DNA from: a bacterium
GTDB lineage: Bacteria > Vulcanimicrobiota > Vulcanimicrobiia > Vulcanimicrobiales > Vulcanimicrobiaceae
Length of the DNA: 64,000 bases
Direction of reading: 5' to 3'
Assembly (NCBI GenBank): GCA_021790935.1
Contig: JAJYFL010000001.1
Span: forward strand, 124,001-188,000
Part shown: one piece after another, positions 17,785 through 28,322 of the stretch
How the letters are laid out: each line of letters opens with the position of its first letter
Position numbering within the stretch: position 1 is the first letter of the stretch
The notes under the pieces: model-generated
Database searches by the model: none
The model's input: only the letters and a program-made list of their open reading frames with translations
What the model was told of the DNA's origin: nothing
Translations under genes and position numbers: made by a program

Positions 17785-18900
17785 ATGAAATTCACATGTA
17801 ACACCAAAGACATCGCCACCGCCGTCGGAGCGGCGAGCAAGATCGTCAACGCGCATACGACGGTGCCGATTCTTTCGAACGTCTTGCTCTCGACGGAAGA
17901 CGGCCGGATCGTCGTTCGAGCGACCGATCTCGAGTTAACGCTGGAACACGCCTTTACGGCGGAGATCGCCGAACCGGGAAGCGTGACGATACCGGCGAAA
18001 CTCTTCGGTAGTTATCTTGCAAATCTCCCCGCCGGCACGCTCGAACTTACGGGAACGCCGACGCGTGCGGGAGTGAAGTGCGAGCGCAGCAATTACGATT
18101 TTCATGCGTTGCCGGCGGACGAATATCCGCCATTGCCGAGCGCCTCGCACGGACAGAAGTTCAACCTCAGCGCCAGGCGCTTCCGGGATGGCGTCAACGC
18201 GACGATCTTTGCGGCATCGGGCGAGGAAGCGCGTGGCGCCGTTCTCATGGGAACGTTACTGGAAGTCGAGGGCGATAGCCTAACGATGGTGGCGACCGAC
18301 GGGTATCGCCTTGCGAAATGGCAGACGACGCTCGAGAACGGGATCTCCGGCAGCGAGCGCTACATCGTGCCGTCGCGAGCGCTGGCCGAGGCGGCGCGGA
18401 ATCTCGGTAGTGCCGAAACGATCTCAATTTCGGCCCTCGGCGCGCAGAACAACCAATTAATGCTTTCGGCCGGGAGCACGTCGATCGTCGTCCGCCTCGT
18501 AGACGGTCAGTACCCGAACTACGGGCAAGTTATTCCAGCGAAATTCGACCGCTCGATCACGGCGAATACGCAAGCGCTGGCCGGCAGCCTACGCCGCGCC
18601 GAGTTGGTCGCCGGAGACCGCGCCAGCATGGTGAAGATCGCCGTAGCGAATCAGACGCTGATCGTCACCGCGAGTTCGGACGTCTCCGGGAGCGCCTACG
18701 AAGAACTTGAGGTCGAGCAGACCGGCGAGGACTTGACCATCGCATTCAATGCCCGGTATCTAATCGAGATACTCAATCACGTCGAAGGCGAGCGGACGGT
18801 GCTCGAATTCTTAGGGCCGCTCTCTCCTGCGGCGATTCGCCCGCTGCAGGGCGCCGAGGGCGCGCAACAACTCTATGTCCTCATGCCGCTGCGCCAATGA
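17785..18900 (+). CDS. dnaN: DNA polymerase III beta subunit (sliding clamp)
   Basis: The 371-residue product is a normal-length beta clamp, the ring that tethers the replicative polymerase to DNA. Recognisable segments are the start MKFTCNTKDIATAVGAASKIV, VPILSNVLLSTEDGRI, the VATDGYRLA motif in the middle domain, VRLVDGQYPNYGQVIP, and the C-terminal YVLMPLR that forms part of the hydrophobic client-binding pocket. The ATG at 17785 begins the family N-terminus; a nearby ATG at 17781 is out of frame. recF follows after 36 bases. Confidence 0.97.
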   Translation: MKFTCNTKDIATAVGAASKIVNAHTTVPILSNVLLSTEDGRIVVRATDLELTLEHAFTAEIAEPGSVTIPAKLFGSYLANLPAGTLELTGTPTRAGVKCERSNYDFHALPADEYPPLPSASHGQKFNLSARRFRDGVNATIFAASGEEARGAVLMGTLLEVEGDSLTMVATDGYRLAKWQTTLENGISGSERYIVPSRALAEAARNLGSAETISISALGAQNNQLMLSAGSTSIVVRLVDGQYPNYGQVIPAKFDRSITANTQALAGSLRRAELVAGDRASMVKIAVANQTLIVTASSDVSGSAYEELEVEQTGEDLTIAFNARYLIEILNHVEGERTVLEFLGPLSPAAIRPLQGAEGAQQLYVLMPLRQ

Positions 18901-18936
18901 ACGCCGGGCTTTAACGATGGCGGCCGCAGCGCCGCA

Positions 18937-20064
18937 ATGAGGCTTTCGTGGCTCGCGCTCTCCAACGTGCGGAACTACGCGGCGCTCGATTTCCACCCGG
19001 CTCCCGGATTAAACGTCTTTATCGGAGCGAACGCACAAGGGAAGAGCAATCTCCTCGAAGCGATCTCGCTGCTCGGCACCGGTAAGTCGTTCCGCACGAA
19101 CCGAGAGGCGGATCTCATCGCTTCCGGCTTTCAAAGCGCGAGCGTCTCCGGGGGCGCGCACGTGCGAGCGGGGAGCGTGAACTTGAGTTGCACCGTAACG
19201 GCGACCTCGCGAGGGACGCGTAAAGCGTACAGCGCCAACGGGCGGCCGGTGCGCTACGCGGCCTTTCTCGGGACCTTGAACGTGGTGACGTTCGTGCCCG
19301 CCGATCTGCAATTGATCGCGGGAGCGCCGAGCGGGCGACGGCGCGTCCTCAACGGCGCACTCGCGCAGGAGCAGCCGCTCTACTACCGGGATCTGGTGCG
19401 CTACCAAAAGGCCCTTGCACAGAAATCCGCGTTGCTGCGCTCGGCAGACGAACCGGATGCGGACCTCATGGCCGTCTACAACGAAACGCTCGTTGCAGCA
19501 GGCACGGCGCTGATGCTCGCGCGCGACCGGTTCGTCACGGCCGCCAACGCCGAGGCCGGGCGCGCGCACGCCGCTTGGAGCGGCGGGCGCGAGACCCTCG
19601 AACTGCGCTACGAGCCCAACGTCCCTTACGAAATTCCGACCGGCGAAGCGATCGGCGCGGCACTCGCGCAGCGGCTGCGTGCCGCTGCCGCGGCCGAACG
19701 AGCTCGCCGCATCCCGCTGGCGGGACCCCACCGCGACGACCTCGGGCTGCTCTTGGACGGCCGGTCCCTGGCCGCCTACGGCTCGCAAGGGCAGCAGCGT
19801 ACGGCGGTGCTCGCCCTGAAGGTCGCCGAATATACGGTGATGCACCAACGCACGGGCGAAGCGCCGCTGCTGCTGCTCGACGACGTGCTCTCCGAGCTCG
19901 ATGCCGACCGCGCCCGAGCCTTTCTGGAAGGCGTCGAGGCCTACGAGCAGGCGTTCGTCACGGCGACGCACCTGCCGCACGACCTTCCGCAGTCGCGCGT
20001 CTTTACGATCGAAGCCGCCGTCCTGCGCGAGATCGCATCGACGGCGCGCGCGAGGGCGTGCTGA
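18937..20064 (+). CDS. recF: DNA replication and repair ATPase RecF
   Basis: RecF is an SMC-like ABC ATPase that helps load RecA at gaps with RecO and RecR. The 375-residue product has the N-terminal LSNVRNY motif, Walker A GANAQGKSN (30-38), the ABC signature region YGSQGQQRT and Walker B with D-loop LLLLDDVLSELD. The ATG at 18937 gives the canonical start MRLSWLALSNVRNY. The stop overlaps the next start as TGATG. A recR gene is present at 52993. Confidence 0.96.
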   Translation: MRLSWLALSNVRNYAALDFHPAPGLNVFIGANAQGKSNLLEAISLLGTGKSFRTNREADLIASGFQSASVSGGAHVRAGSVNLSCTVTATSRGTRKAYSANGRPVRYAAFLGTLNVVTFVPADLQLIAGAPSGRRRVLNGALAQEQPLYYRDLVRYQKALAQKSALLRSADEPDADLMAVYNETLVAAGTALMLARDRFVTAANAEAGRAHAAWSGGRETLELRYEPNVPYEIPTGEAIGAALAQRLRAAAAAERARRIPLAGPHRDDLGLLLDGRSLAAYGSQGQQRTAVLALKVAEYTVMHQRTGEAPLLLLDDVLSELDADRARAFLEGVEAYEQAFVTATHLPHDLPQSRVFTIEAAVLREIASTARARAC

Positions 20065-20903
20065 TGCTGCGTCCCTTGCGGTCGGCGGTCGCCTCGTGGA
20101 AACCCGGTCGTGAGGTGGCCGCCGACCCACTCGTCGCGGTGCGCGAAGCCTGGGCAGCGGTGGCCGGCACCGACGTCGCGGCCCATTCGCGCCCGGTCGA
20201 GATCGCCCACGGGGTGCTGCTGGTCGTTACGCGCTCGAGCGCATGGAGCCAGCAGCTCGGTTTCATGAGCGAGCGCATCGTGGCCGCGGTCAACGAGGCG
20301 ATCGGCCGGCCGGAGGTCGAGCGCGTGCGTTTCCGCGTCGGCCGCCTGGACGCCGCGTCCACACGCGGCCGCGCGCTGCCGGGCCGGCTCTCCGTGCGGC
20401 CGCGACCCGAGCGCCTCGACCCGGCGCCGACGCTCGAAGCGGCGGTGGAGCGCTTTCGCAGCAGCGTGACCGCAGCGCAGCGGGCCAAAGCGGCCGCCGG
20501 GTGGAAGGAGTGCGTTCAGTGTGGAGCCTGGGTCGCACCGGCTGCCGGACGGCGTTGCGTATCGTGCGAAAACGCCGAGACGGCACGCCGCGCCGAGTCC
20601 GTCGCGCGGCTGCTCTACGAAGTTCCGTGGATCGGATACGCCGGCATCGCGGAGATCGTCGAGGGCCTCACACAGCAAGAGTATCAATCCATCCGCAGGC
20701 GGTTGCTGGGGCGCTGGTGGGATGTTTTGTGCCGCGCGCGCCGTTCCGGGCGCCGCGCGCTGACGCAGCGCGAACGGCTCGTCGCGAGCTCGTACGTCCT
20801 GCTGAAGAGCGAACTCGATCCGGAACGCATCGCTCCCGCCGTCGTGCGCGATCTGCTCGGAGACGAGCTGCACGAAATGCTGAATGTAAACGAGAATTAC
20901 TAA
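20064..20903 (+). CDS. dciA: DciA-type (DUF721) protein with zinc ribbon and helical extension
   Basis: Its position between recF and gyrB and its N-terminal DUF721 domain (about 15-95, ADPLVAVREAWAAVAG and LLVVTRSSAWSQQLGFMSERI) identify a DciA homologue. DciA is the helicase-loading factor of bacteria lacking DnaC/DnaI. The 279-residue product is longer than simple DciA. A zinc-ribbon-like segment CVQC...CVSC (Cys150, 153, 165, 168) is followed by a helical region of about 110 residues of no recognised family. The ATG at 20064 overlaps the recF stop. The function of the extension is unknown. Confidence 0.82.
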   Translation: MLRPLRSAVASWKPGREVAADPLVAVREAWAAVAGTDVAAHSRPVEIAHGVLLVVTRSSAWSQQLGFMSERIVAAVNEAIGRPEVERVRFRVGRLDAASTRGRALPGRLSVRPRPERLDPAPTLEAAVERFRSSVTAAQRAKAAAGWKECVQCGAWVAPAAGRRCVSCENAETARRAESVARLLYEVPWIGYAGIAEIVEGLTQQEYQSIRRRLLGRWWDVLCRARRSGRRALTQRERLVASSYVLLKSELDPERIAPAVVRDLLGDELHEMLNVNENY

Positions 20904-22892
<1,989 letters not shown>

Positions 22893-22921
22893 CCCGGTGA
22901 CGCGAGTGCGATACCACCGGG
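22893..22921. terminator. Hairpin after gyrB, possible terminator
   Basis: CCCGGTG (22893-22899) pairs perfectly with CACCGGG (22915-22921) across a 15-base loop, directly after the repeat copy and before the tamB start. There is no T-run, so termination would not be of the classic intrinsic type. It could instead be an RNA-processing or repeat-derived hairpin. Confidence 0.4.
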
Positions 22922-22955
22922 CCCGCTTGGGTAGAAGCAAACGTCGGAGGAGTGT

Positions 22956-25900
22956 TTGCGCAGGAAGATCGGAGCCGGCTTAGCCGTCCTCGCCGTACTC
23001 GCCGCCGCCGCGGTCATCTGGCATCACGCCTTGGCCCGTTTCGCGGTAGCGTCGGCGATTGGTCTAGCCACCGGTTACCGAGTCCAGATCGGCGAGATGC
23101 GCCTGGAACGCGACCACGGCGCTTTCATCGACGCTCGCGTCTCGCGAGACGGGGAACCGGTTCTCACCGCGCGGCGCATCGACATCTACTATCACCTGCG
23201 CGACCTCTTGCCGGGCAGCACGCGCCGCTTCGGGCTGGTCGGCGTCACGATCGATCGCCCGCAGCTGACGGTGGTCCATCATCGCGACGGCACGACCAAC
23301 ATCCGGCCGCCGTCGTTCGCGGCGCCGGCGGCGGGAGGGCCGCCGGTCCCGGTCGTGCCTTTGCGGTTCTACGTCCGCATCCGCGACGGCACCGCGGCGC
23401 TGCTCGACCAGCACCGCTACTACAAAGAGACGCGCCGCCAGCGCGTGCACCGCATCGACGCGAAGATCTCGGTAGATACGGCCGCCCGGACGCACTACGT
23501 TGTGACCGGGGCCTTCGCCGGAGCGCGCGACGAAGCGTTTCGAGCCGTAGGGACCATCGACGCGGCGAAGGGTTACGCGATGAACCGCATCACGGCGAGC
23601 GCGATTCCGGTCGCGACGATAGCCAACTACGCTATCGACTCGTCGGCGGCGAAAATTCTTTCCGGTACGGCGAAGAACGTCGTCGCGGAGGTTTACGCTC
23701 TTTCGGATGGACCGGGGAAGGTGCTGCAGTATCATCTCGGCGCGAGCGCGGAGTTCTCGGGCGTAAGGCTCTACGTACGGGGACTCTCCGAACCGATCGC
23801 AGCGATACGCGGCCATGCCCGGATCTTCGACGGCGGCTTCACGGCCCGATTGCTCGAGGCGACCGTCGGCGGCATGCCCGTGAGAATCTCCGGCGGGATA
23901 TTTAACTTCAAGAATCCGCAATTCCGTTTCGGTTTCGCGGGAACGGGGCGCCTCTCGCGCCTGCGCCGCACGCTTGCGTTTGCAGCGGATCAGCCGTTGC
24001 ACGGCCGCGCGCGCGTCACCGCACTGATCGAAGGCCCGCTCGACAAACCGCTGCTGATCGTAGGCCTCGCCTCGCCGCATCTAAGATATGGCGCGCTCCC
24101 CTTCGACGGCGTGCGGGGCACGGCCGCGCTCTACGGCAGCAGCCTCTCGATCTTGGGCGCGCACGCGCGCTACGACGGTATCGGAATCGCCGTGCGAGGC
24201 AACCTCGAACTCGGCCGCCGCGTTACGAGCGAGCTCGCCGTGCATATCGCCGGCTCGTCGTCGCGCATTCCGTATTTGGGGGCCGTCCTCCCCGGAGAAC
24301 CGGTCGGCGGCGAGGCGGTGCTGCGCGGTACGGACGTCGCGTTCGACGCACGCGGTTTCGTCGCGTCGAACGCGCGTCCCGGCACCCTGCGCGGCTTCTT
24401 CGATATCGCGCATAACGGCGTCGGCACGATCGGCCCGGTCGTGTTACAGGTGCCCGGCGGAGGCTCGTTCGTGGGCGCCTACAGCATCGATCGGCCGCAC
24501 CACACGAGCGCCTTTTGGGGCTCGGCGCTGAACCTCACGGTCGATCAGCCGCGGCCGATCGCGTTTCCGGGCGTCGCGATCCCCGCGTTCCCGATGGCGC
24601 GCGGCCAGATTATCGATACCGAGGTCGCCGGCATCGGACCCGGCACCGATCTCGTGCTCGCGGGCCGGTTCATCGCCGGCGGCGCGACGATTGCGGGCGT
24701 CCCGTTTAACAATCTCGCCGCGAAGTTCGCCGGCAATGCGAACGACGTCGGCATGAGCCTGGTGCATGCGGACGGCCCGTGGGGCACCTTCGACGGGCAA
24801 GGGTCGTTCTCGTCGACGGAACTGATCGCACGCGGCAATTACGCCGGGCGCCTCGAACGGCTGCGTCCATTCACCGGTGACATCGGCGCGCGCGGCTCGA
24901 TAAGCGGTCCCGTGGCTGTAGCGATCTCCCCGGCCGGGGTCGTCGTGCAGGCGCGCGGCGCGCAGCTGCGCGGCGCGACCGTTCGCGGCGTGCCGGTCGA
25001 ATCGGTATCCGGTACGCTCGGCATCCGCGGCAGCGCGCTTCGCCTCTACGCCGCTCGCGCCCGCGTCGCCGGCGGCGAGGTCGACGCCGCCGGGACCTAC
25101 GGTGCCGGCGCGGGCGGCATTGGGCTCGTCTCGCGGCAGATCGACGGTGCCGGGCTGCGAGGTCTCGGCATCCCGTTGCAGCGTGGCCGGGTAAGCGCGA
25201 GCGGCATCGTCTCCACCGGAACGCACCTGCCGGAGTTCCGGGGCACCGTGGTCGTGCGCGGCGGCCAGGCTGCGGGCTATCCCGTGAGCGGCAGCGCCCG
25301 GATTGCCATGGCGGGCGATGCGCTGCATCTCCGCAACGCCGTCGGGTCCCTGGGAACGACGTACGCGCGCGGCAGCGGCACCGTCGGCGCCCTCTCCTCC
25401 GGCGCGCCGGTCTACGCGCTACAGGCCATGGTCCCAATGGGTGATGTCCGTGCGATCGCCGCCGCCTTGCGGCTTCCCAACTACGAAACCGAGGGCAGCT
25501 TCAGCGGAACGTTCGATCTCCGCGGCCGTGGAGTGCAGCCATCGCTGACCGGAGCGCTCGCCCTGCCCGTCGGAGATGTGAACGGCTTGGGTTTCGCCGA
25601 CGCCAGAGCCCGCATCTCCGCCGACCCACGCGGGGTGACGGCACGCGCGGGGCACGTGCTCATCGGTTCGACCGCCACCGGCTTCTACGCGATGCTTCGC
25701 CGCCACGTTGCCGCTCTGGCGGTTCAGGCTCCGCGCGCCCGGCTCTCCGACTTCAACGATTTCTTCGATACCGGCGACACGCTCTCGGGCCGGGGCTCCG
25801 CGGTCTTCTCGATACTGCGCACCCATCGCCGTTTCGTGACGAGCGGAAAGGTTGACGTGCGCGGCTTCCGGTACCGGAGCCTCCCCATCGGCGACACGAG

Positions 25901-28169
25901 GGCTTTGTGGTCGAGCCGGCGCGCCGAGGTTACCGGAAGCCTCGCGGTAGGCGGTCCGCAGGGCCGCCTGCATGCGACCGGCTCGATCCAGCTCGCGCCC
26001 TCACGCTCCTTGCGCGGGACGATCGAGCACTCGCGCTACGACGTGAGAACGAGCCTGAGCGATCTCGATCTCTCCACGTGGCTGCCCGCCTTCGGCTTTC
26101 CGACCATCCCGCTTACGGGGCGGGTCGACGGCAGCGCGCGCATCTTGGGGCGTTATCCGCATATTGGAATCGGCGGAGCTGCAACGCTGAGTGACGGCAC
26201 GATCGGGCCGGTGCCGATCTCGCACGCCGAGATCGAGGCGCGGGCCGCCGGCTCGCGCATCGATGTGACGAACCTGGCGCTGAACCTTCCCGCGCTCGCT
26301 GCGACCGGAAGCGGCAGCGTGGGCCTGTCGTCCTCCGATCCGCTCGCCTTTACCGTTCACCTGCAGAGCGACGACGTGCGCAGGCTCGTCGCCGAACTCA
26401 CGAAAAAGACCATCGGCGTGAGCGGCCACTTTGAATCGACCGTCACGATCGGCGGCACGCTTGCGGCACCGAAGTTCGTCGCCGCCGTATACGGAACCGG
26501 CGCAAACGCCTACGGCGTGGCGATCCCCTCGGTGCTCGCTTCGGTTACGCTGCGCGGGCGCGACGTCGTGATCCGCAACGCGGAACTCTCGTTCGCGCAC
26601 GGGAGCTCGTCATTTGCCGGCGAGCTTCCGCTGCAGTTGCAGCCGTTTTCGATCGGTCCGGCCGGGGCGCCGATCTCCGTGGATATCGCGGCGAAGGCGC
26701 TGGACCTCGGCGCCTTCGATCCGCTCTTCGGGCATGCGACGATCCTGGGAGGGACGATCGACGGGCACGTGGGCCTGAACGGAACGGTCGCAAACCCGAA
26801 AGTTTACGGCGCGCTCCATCTGGCCGCCGCAAGATATTCCAGCGCGCTGGAGACGATCCCGATAGCGGCAACGGTCGCAGACCTGACCTTCTCCGGCGAC
26901 CGCGTGACCCTCGTTCGCCTTCACGCGCAACCGGGGCGTGGCACCCTCGACGCAACGGGCGCGCTGAGCTTGAAGGGCGGGGCCAGCAACGGCGCGATCG
27001 CCTACGATGCCGCGATCCGGATGAGCGGCGCGCAGTTCAACCTGCCGGCCTACGGGCAGGGGACGGTAGACTCGACGCTGCGGCTCGTGAAGAGACCGGC
27101 CAAGACCGCGGTGCTTTCGGGGAACGCCACGGTGCGCGACGCGATCATCCCGTTCTCCGCGTTCTTGGGCGGCGGCTCGAATTCGCGCAGCGGCGGGCCG
27201 GGGCGCCCGCTTCCGAACTTGGCTTTCGACCTGGGCGTTACGGCGGGCCGGAACGTGCGGGTTCGCAGCGGAGGGTTCGCCGCCGGACTCGACATCTCGG
27301 GGAAGGGGAGGGTGATGCTTGGCGGCACGCTAGCCGATCCGACGCTCGACGGGCGTTTCGAATCGACGGGCGGAACGCTCACCTACGTGGACCACGCCTT
27401 TCGCGTGCAGTCGGGCAGCGTCGTCTTCAAACCGCAGTACGGCGTCATCCCGGATATCCAGGCAGTAGGAGTCACGCACGTCCTCAACCCCGACCCCAAC
27501 ACCGCGCGCAATCCGACGGGCTCGACGGACATCACGATCGACGTCTCGGGCGCGCTGACCAACCCGCATGTAACCTTCTCCTCCAACCCGGGCGGCTATA
27601 CGCGCGATCAGCTCGTAGCGCTCCTGCTTCCGCTCGGCGGCTTTGTCGGCGGTATTGCCTTCACCACGGGCGGCCAGATCTTGCCTACGGGAGAGATCGC
27701 GGGGGCCCCGCTGGCGGGGACCGGGGCGCCGCTCCCCGGGGTCTTCGTGCAGCGCGAAAACGGCACGCTCACGGTCGGCCAGGAAGCCTTTAACGTCCTC
27801 AACGCGCAGTTTGCGACCGGGCTTCTGGCGCCCATCGAATCGGCGCTGGGGTCGAGCCTGGGGCTTTCGGACGTGAACCTCACCCTCGACTATAATGGTG
27901 ACTTCGGCATCAACTTCCGGCGGCTCTTGGCGCGGAACTTCTACGCGGTCTACGCGACGACGATCGGCGTCCCGCTGCGGCAGACCTTCGGTTTCCAGTA
28001 CCAACCAAATGCCTTCACCGCGGTCCAATTCAGCATGTTCTTCCAGCCGAGCGCCGAGTCGTCGTTCCTCTCCCCGTCGGGCATCCTCTCGACCAACCCT
28101 CGCGTGACGGCCGGTCAGGCCCTGGGCGGGCAGAGCGGCTTCACCTTCACGTTCCAGCGGCTATTTTGA
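22956..28169 (+). CDS. tamB: TamB-family (DUF490) envelope protein
   Basis: At 1737 residues this is a very long, single-anchor periplasmic protein of the TamB/AsmA-like family, thought to form a lipid-conducting bridge between inner and outer membranes. An N-terminal membrane anchor (AGLAVLAVLAAAAVIWHH) is followed by repetitive Gly/Ala-rich beta strands and, in the last 350 residues, the DUF490/TamB_C region (TGGTLTYVDHAFRVQSGSVVF, then SNPGGYTRDQLVALLLP, ending TFQRLF). The TTG at 22956 follows GGAGGAG; no ATG fits better. The neighbouring bamA supports a role in outer-membrane biogenesis. Confidence 0.9.
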   Translation: MRRKIGAGLAVLAVLAAAAVIWHHALARFAVASAIGLATGYRVQIGEMRLERDHGAFIDARVSRDGEPVLTARRIDIYYHLRDLLPGSTRRFGLVGVTIDRPQLTVVHHRDGTTNIRPPSFAAPAAGGPPVPVVPLRFYVRIRDGTAALLDQHRYYKETRRQRVHRIDAKISVDTAARTHYVVTGAFAGARDEAFRAVGTIDAAKGYAMNRITASAIPVATIANYAIDSSAAKILSGTAKNVVAEVYALSDGPGKVLQYHLGASAEFSGVRLYVRGLSEPIAAIRGHARIFDGGFTARLLEATVGGMPVRISGGIFNFKNPQFRFGFAGTGRLSRLRRTLAFAADQPLHGRARVTALIEGPLDKPLLIVGLASPHLRYGALPFDGVRGTAALYGSSLSILGAHARYDGIGIAVRGNLELGRRVTSELAVHIAGSSSRIPYLGAVLPGEPVGGEAVLRGTDVAFDARGFVASNARPGTLRGFFDIAHNGVGTIGPVVLQVPGGGSFVGAYSIDRPHHTSAFWGSALNLTVDQPRPIAFPGVAIPAFPMARGQIIDTEVAGIGPGTDLVLAGRFIAGGATIAGVPFNNLAAKFAGNANDVGMSLVHADGPWGTFDGQGSFSSTELIARGNYAGRLERLRPFTGDIGARGSISGPVAVAISPAGVVVQARGAQLRGATVRGVPVESVSGTLGIRGSALRLYAARARVAGGEVDAAGTYGAGAGGIGLVSRQIDGAGLRGLGIPLQRGRVSASGIVSTGTHLPEFRGTVVVRGGQAAGYPVSGSARIAMAGDALHLRNAVGSLGTTYARGSGTVGALSSGAPVYALQAMVPMGDVRAIAAALRLPNYETEGSFSGTFDLRGRGVQPSLTGALALPVGDVNGLGFADARARISADPRGVTARAGHVLIGSTATGFYAMLRRHVAALAVQAPRARLSDFNDFFDTGDTLSGRGSAVFSILRTHRRFVTSGKVDVRGFRYRSLPIGDTRALWSSRRAEVTGSLAVGGPQGRLHATGSIQLAPSRSLRGTIEHSRYDVRTSLSDLDLSTWLPAFGFPTIPLTGRVDGSARILGRYPHIGIGGAATLSDGTIGPVPISHAEIEARAAGSRIDVTNLALNLPALAATGSGSVGLSSSDPLAFTVHLQSDDVRRLVAELTKKTIGVSGHFESTVTIGGTLAAPKFVAAVYGTGANAYGVAIPSVLASVTLRGRDVVIRNAELSFAHGSSSFAGELPLQLQPFSIGPAGAPISVDIAAKALDLGAFDPLFGHATILGGTIDGHVGLNGTVANPKVYGALHLAAARYSSALETIPIAATVADLTFSGDRVTLVRLHAQPGRGTLDATGALSLKGGASNGAIAYDAAIRMSGAQFNLPAYGQGTVDSTLRLVKRPAKTAVLSGNATVRDAIIPFSAFLGGGSNSRSGGPGRPLPNLAFDLGVTAGRNVRVRSGGFAAGLDISGKGRVMLGGTLADPTLDGRFESTGGTLTYVDHAFRVQSGSVVFKPQYGVIPDIQAVGVTHVLNPDPNTARNPTGSTDITIDVSGALTNPHVTFSSNPGGYTRDQLVALLLPLGGFVGGIAFTTGGQILPTGEIAGAPLAGTGAPLPGVFVQRENGTLTVGQEAFNVLNAQFATGLLAPIESALGSSLGLSDVNLTLDYNGDFGINFRRLLARNFYAVYATTIGVPLRQTFGFQYQPNAFTAVQFSMFFQPSAESSFLSPSGILSTNPRVTAGQALGGQSGFTFTFQRLF

Positions 28170-28322
28170 GCGGGCGTCGCGGCGGTTTGCCCGCTTGCAA
28201 GGACCCGCCGTTCGGTTCGCGAACAGGCGCACCGGGTCGAAACGACGCGCGCTCCGGGCGCGTTACACTGCCGGTTTTAAGAAATGCCGGCTAGCGTACT
28301 CTCAAATGAAAGAACATTTTCG

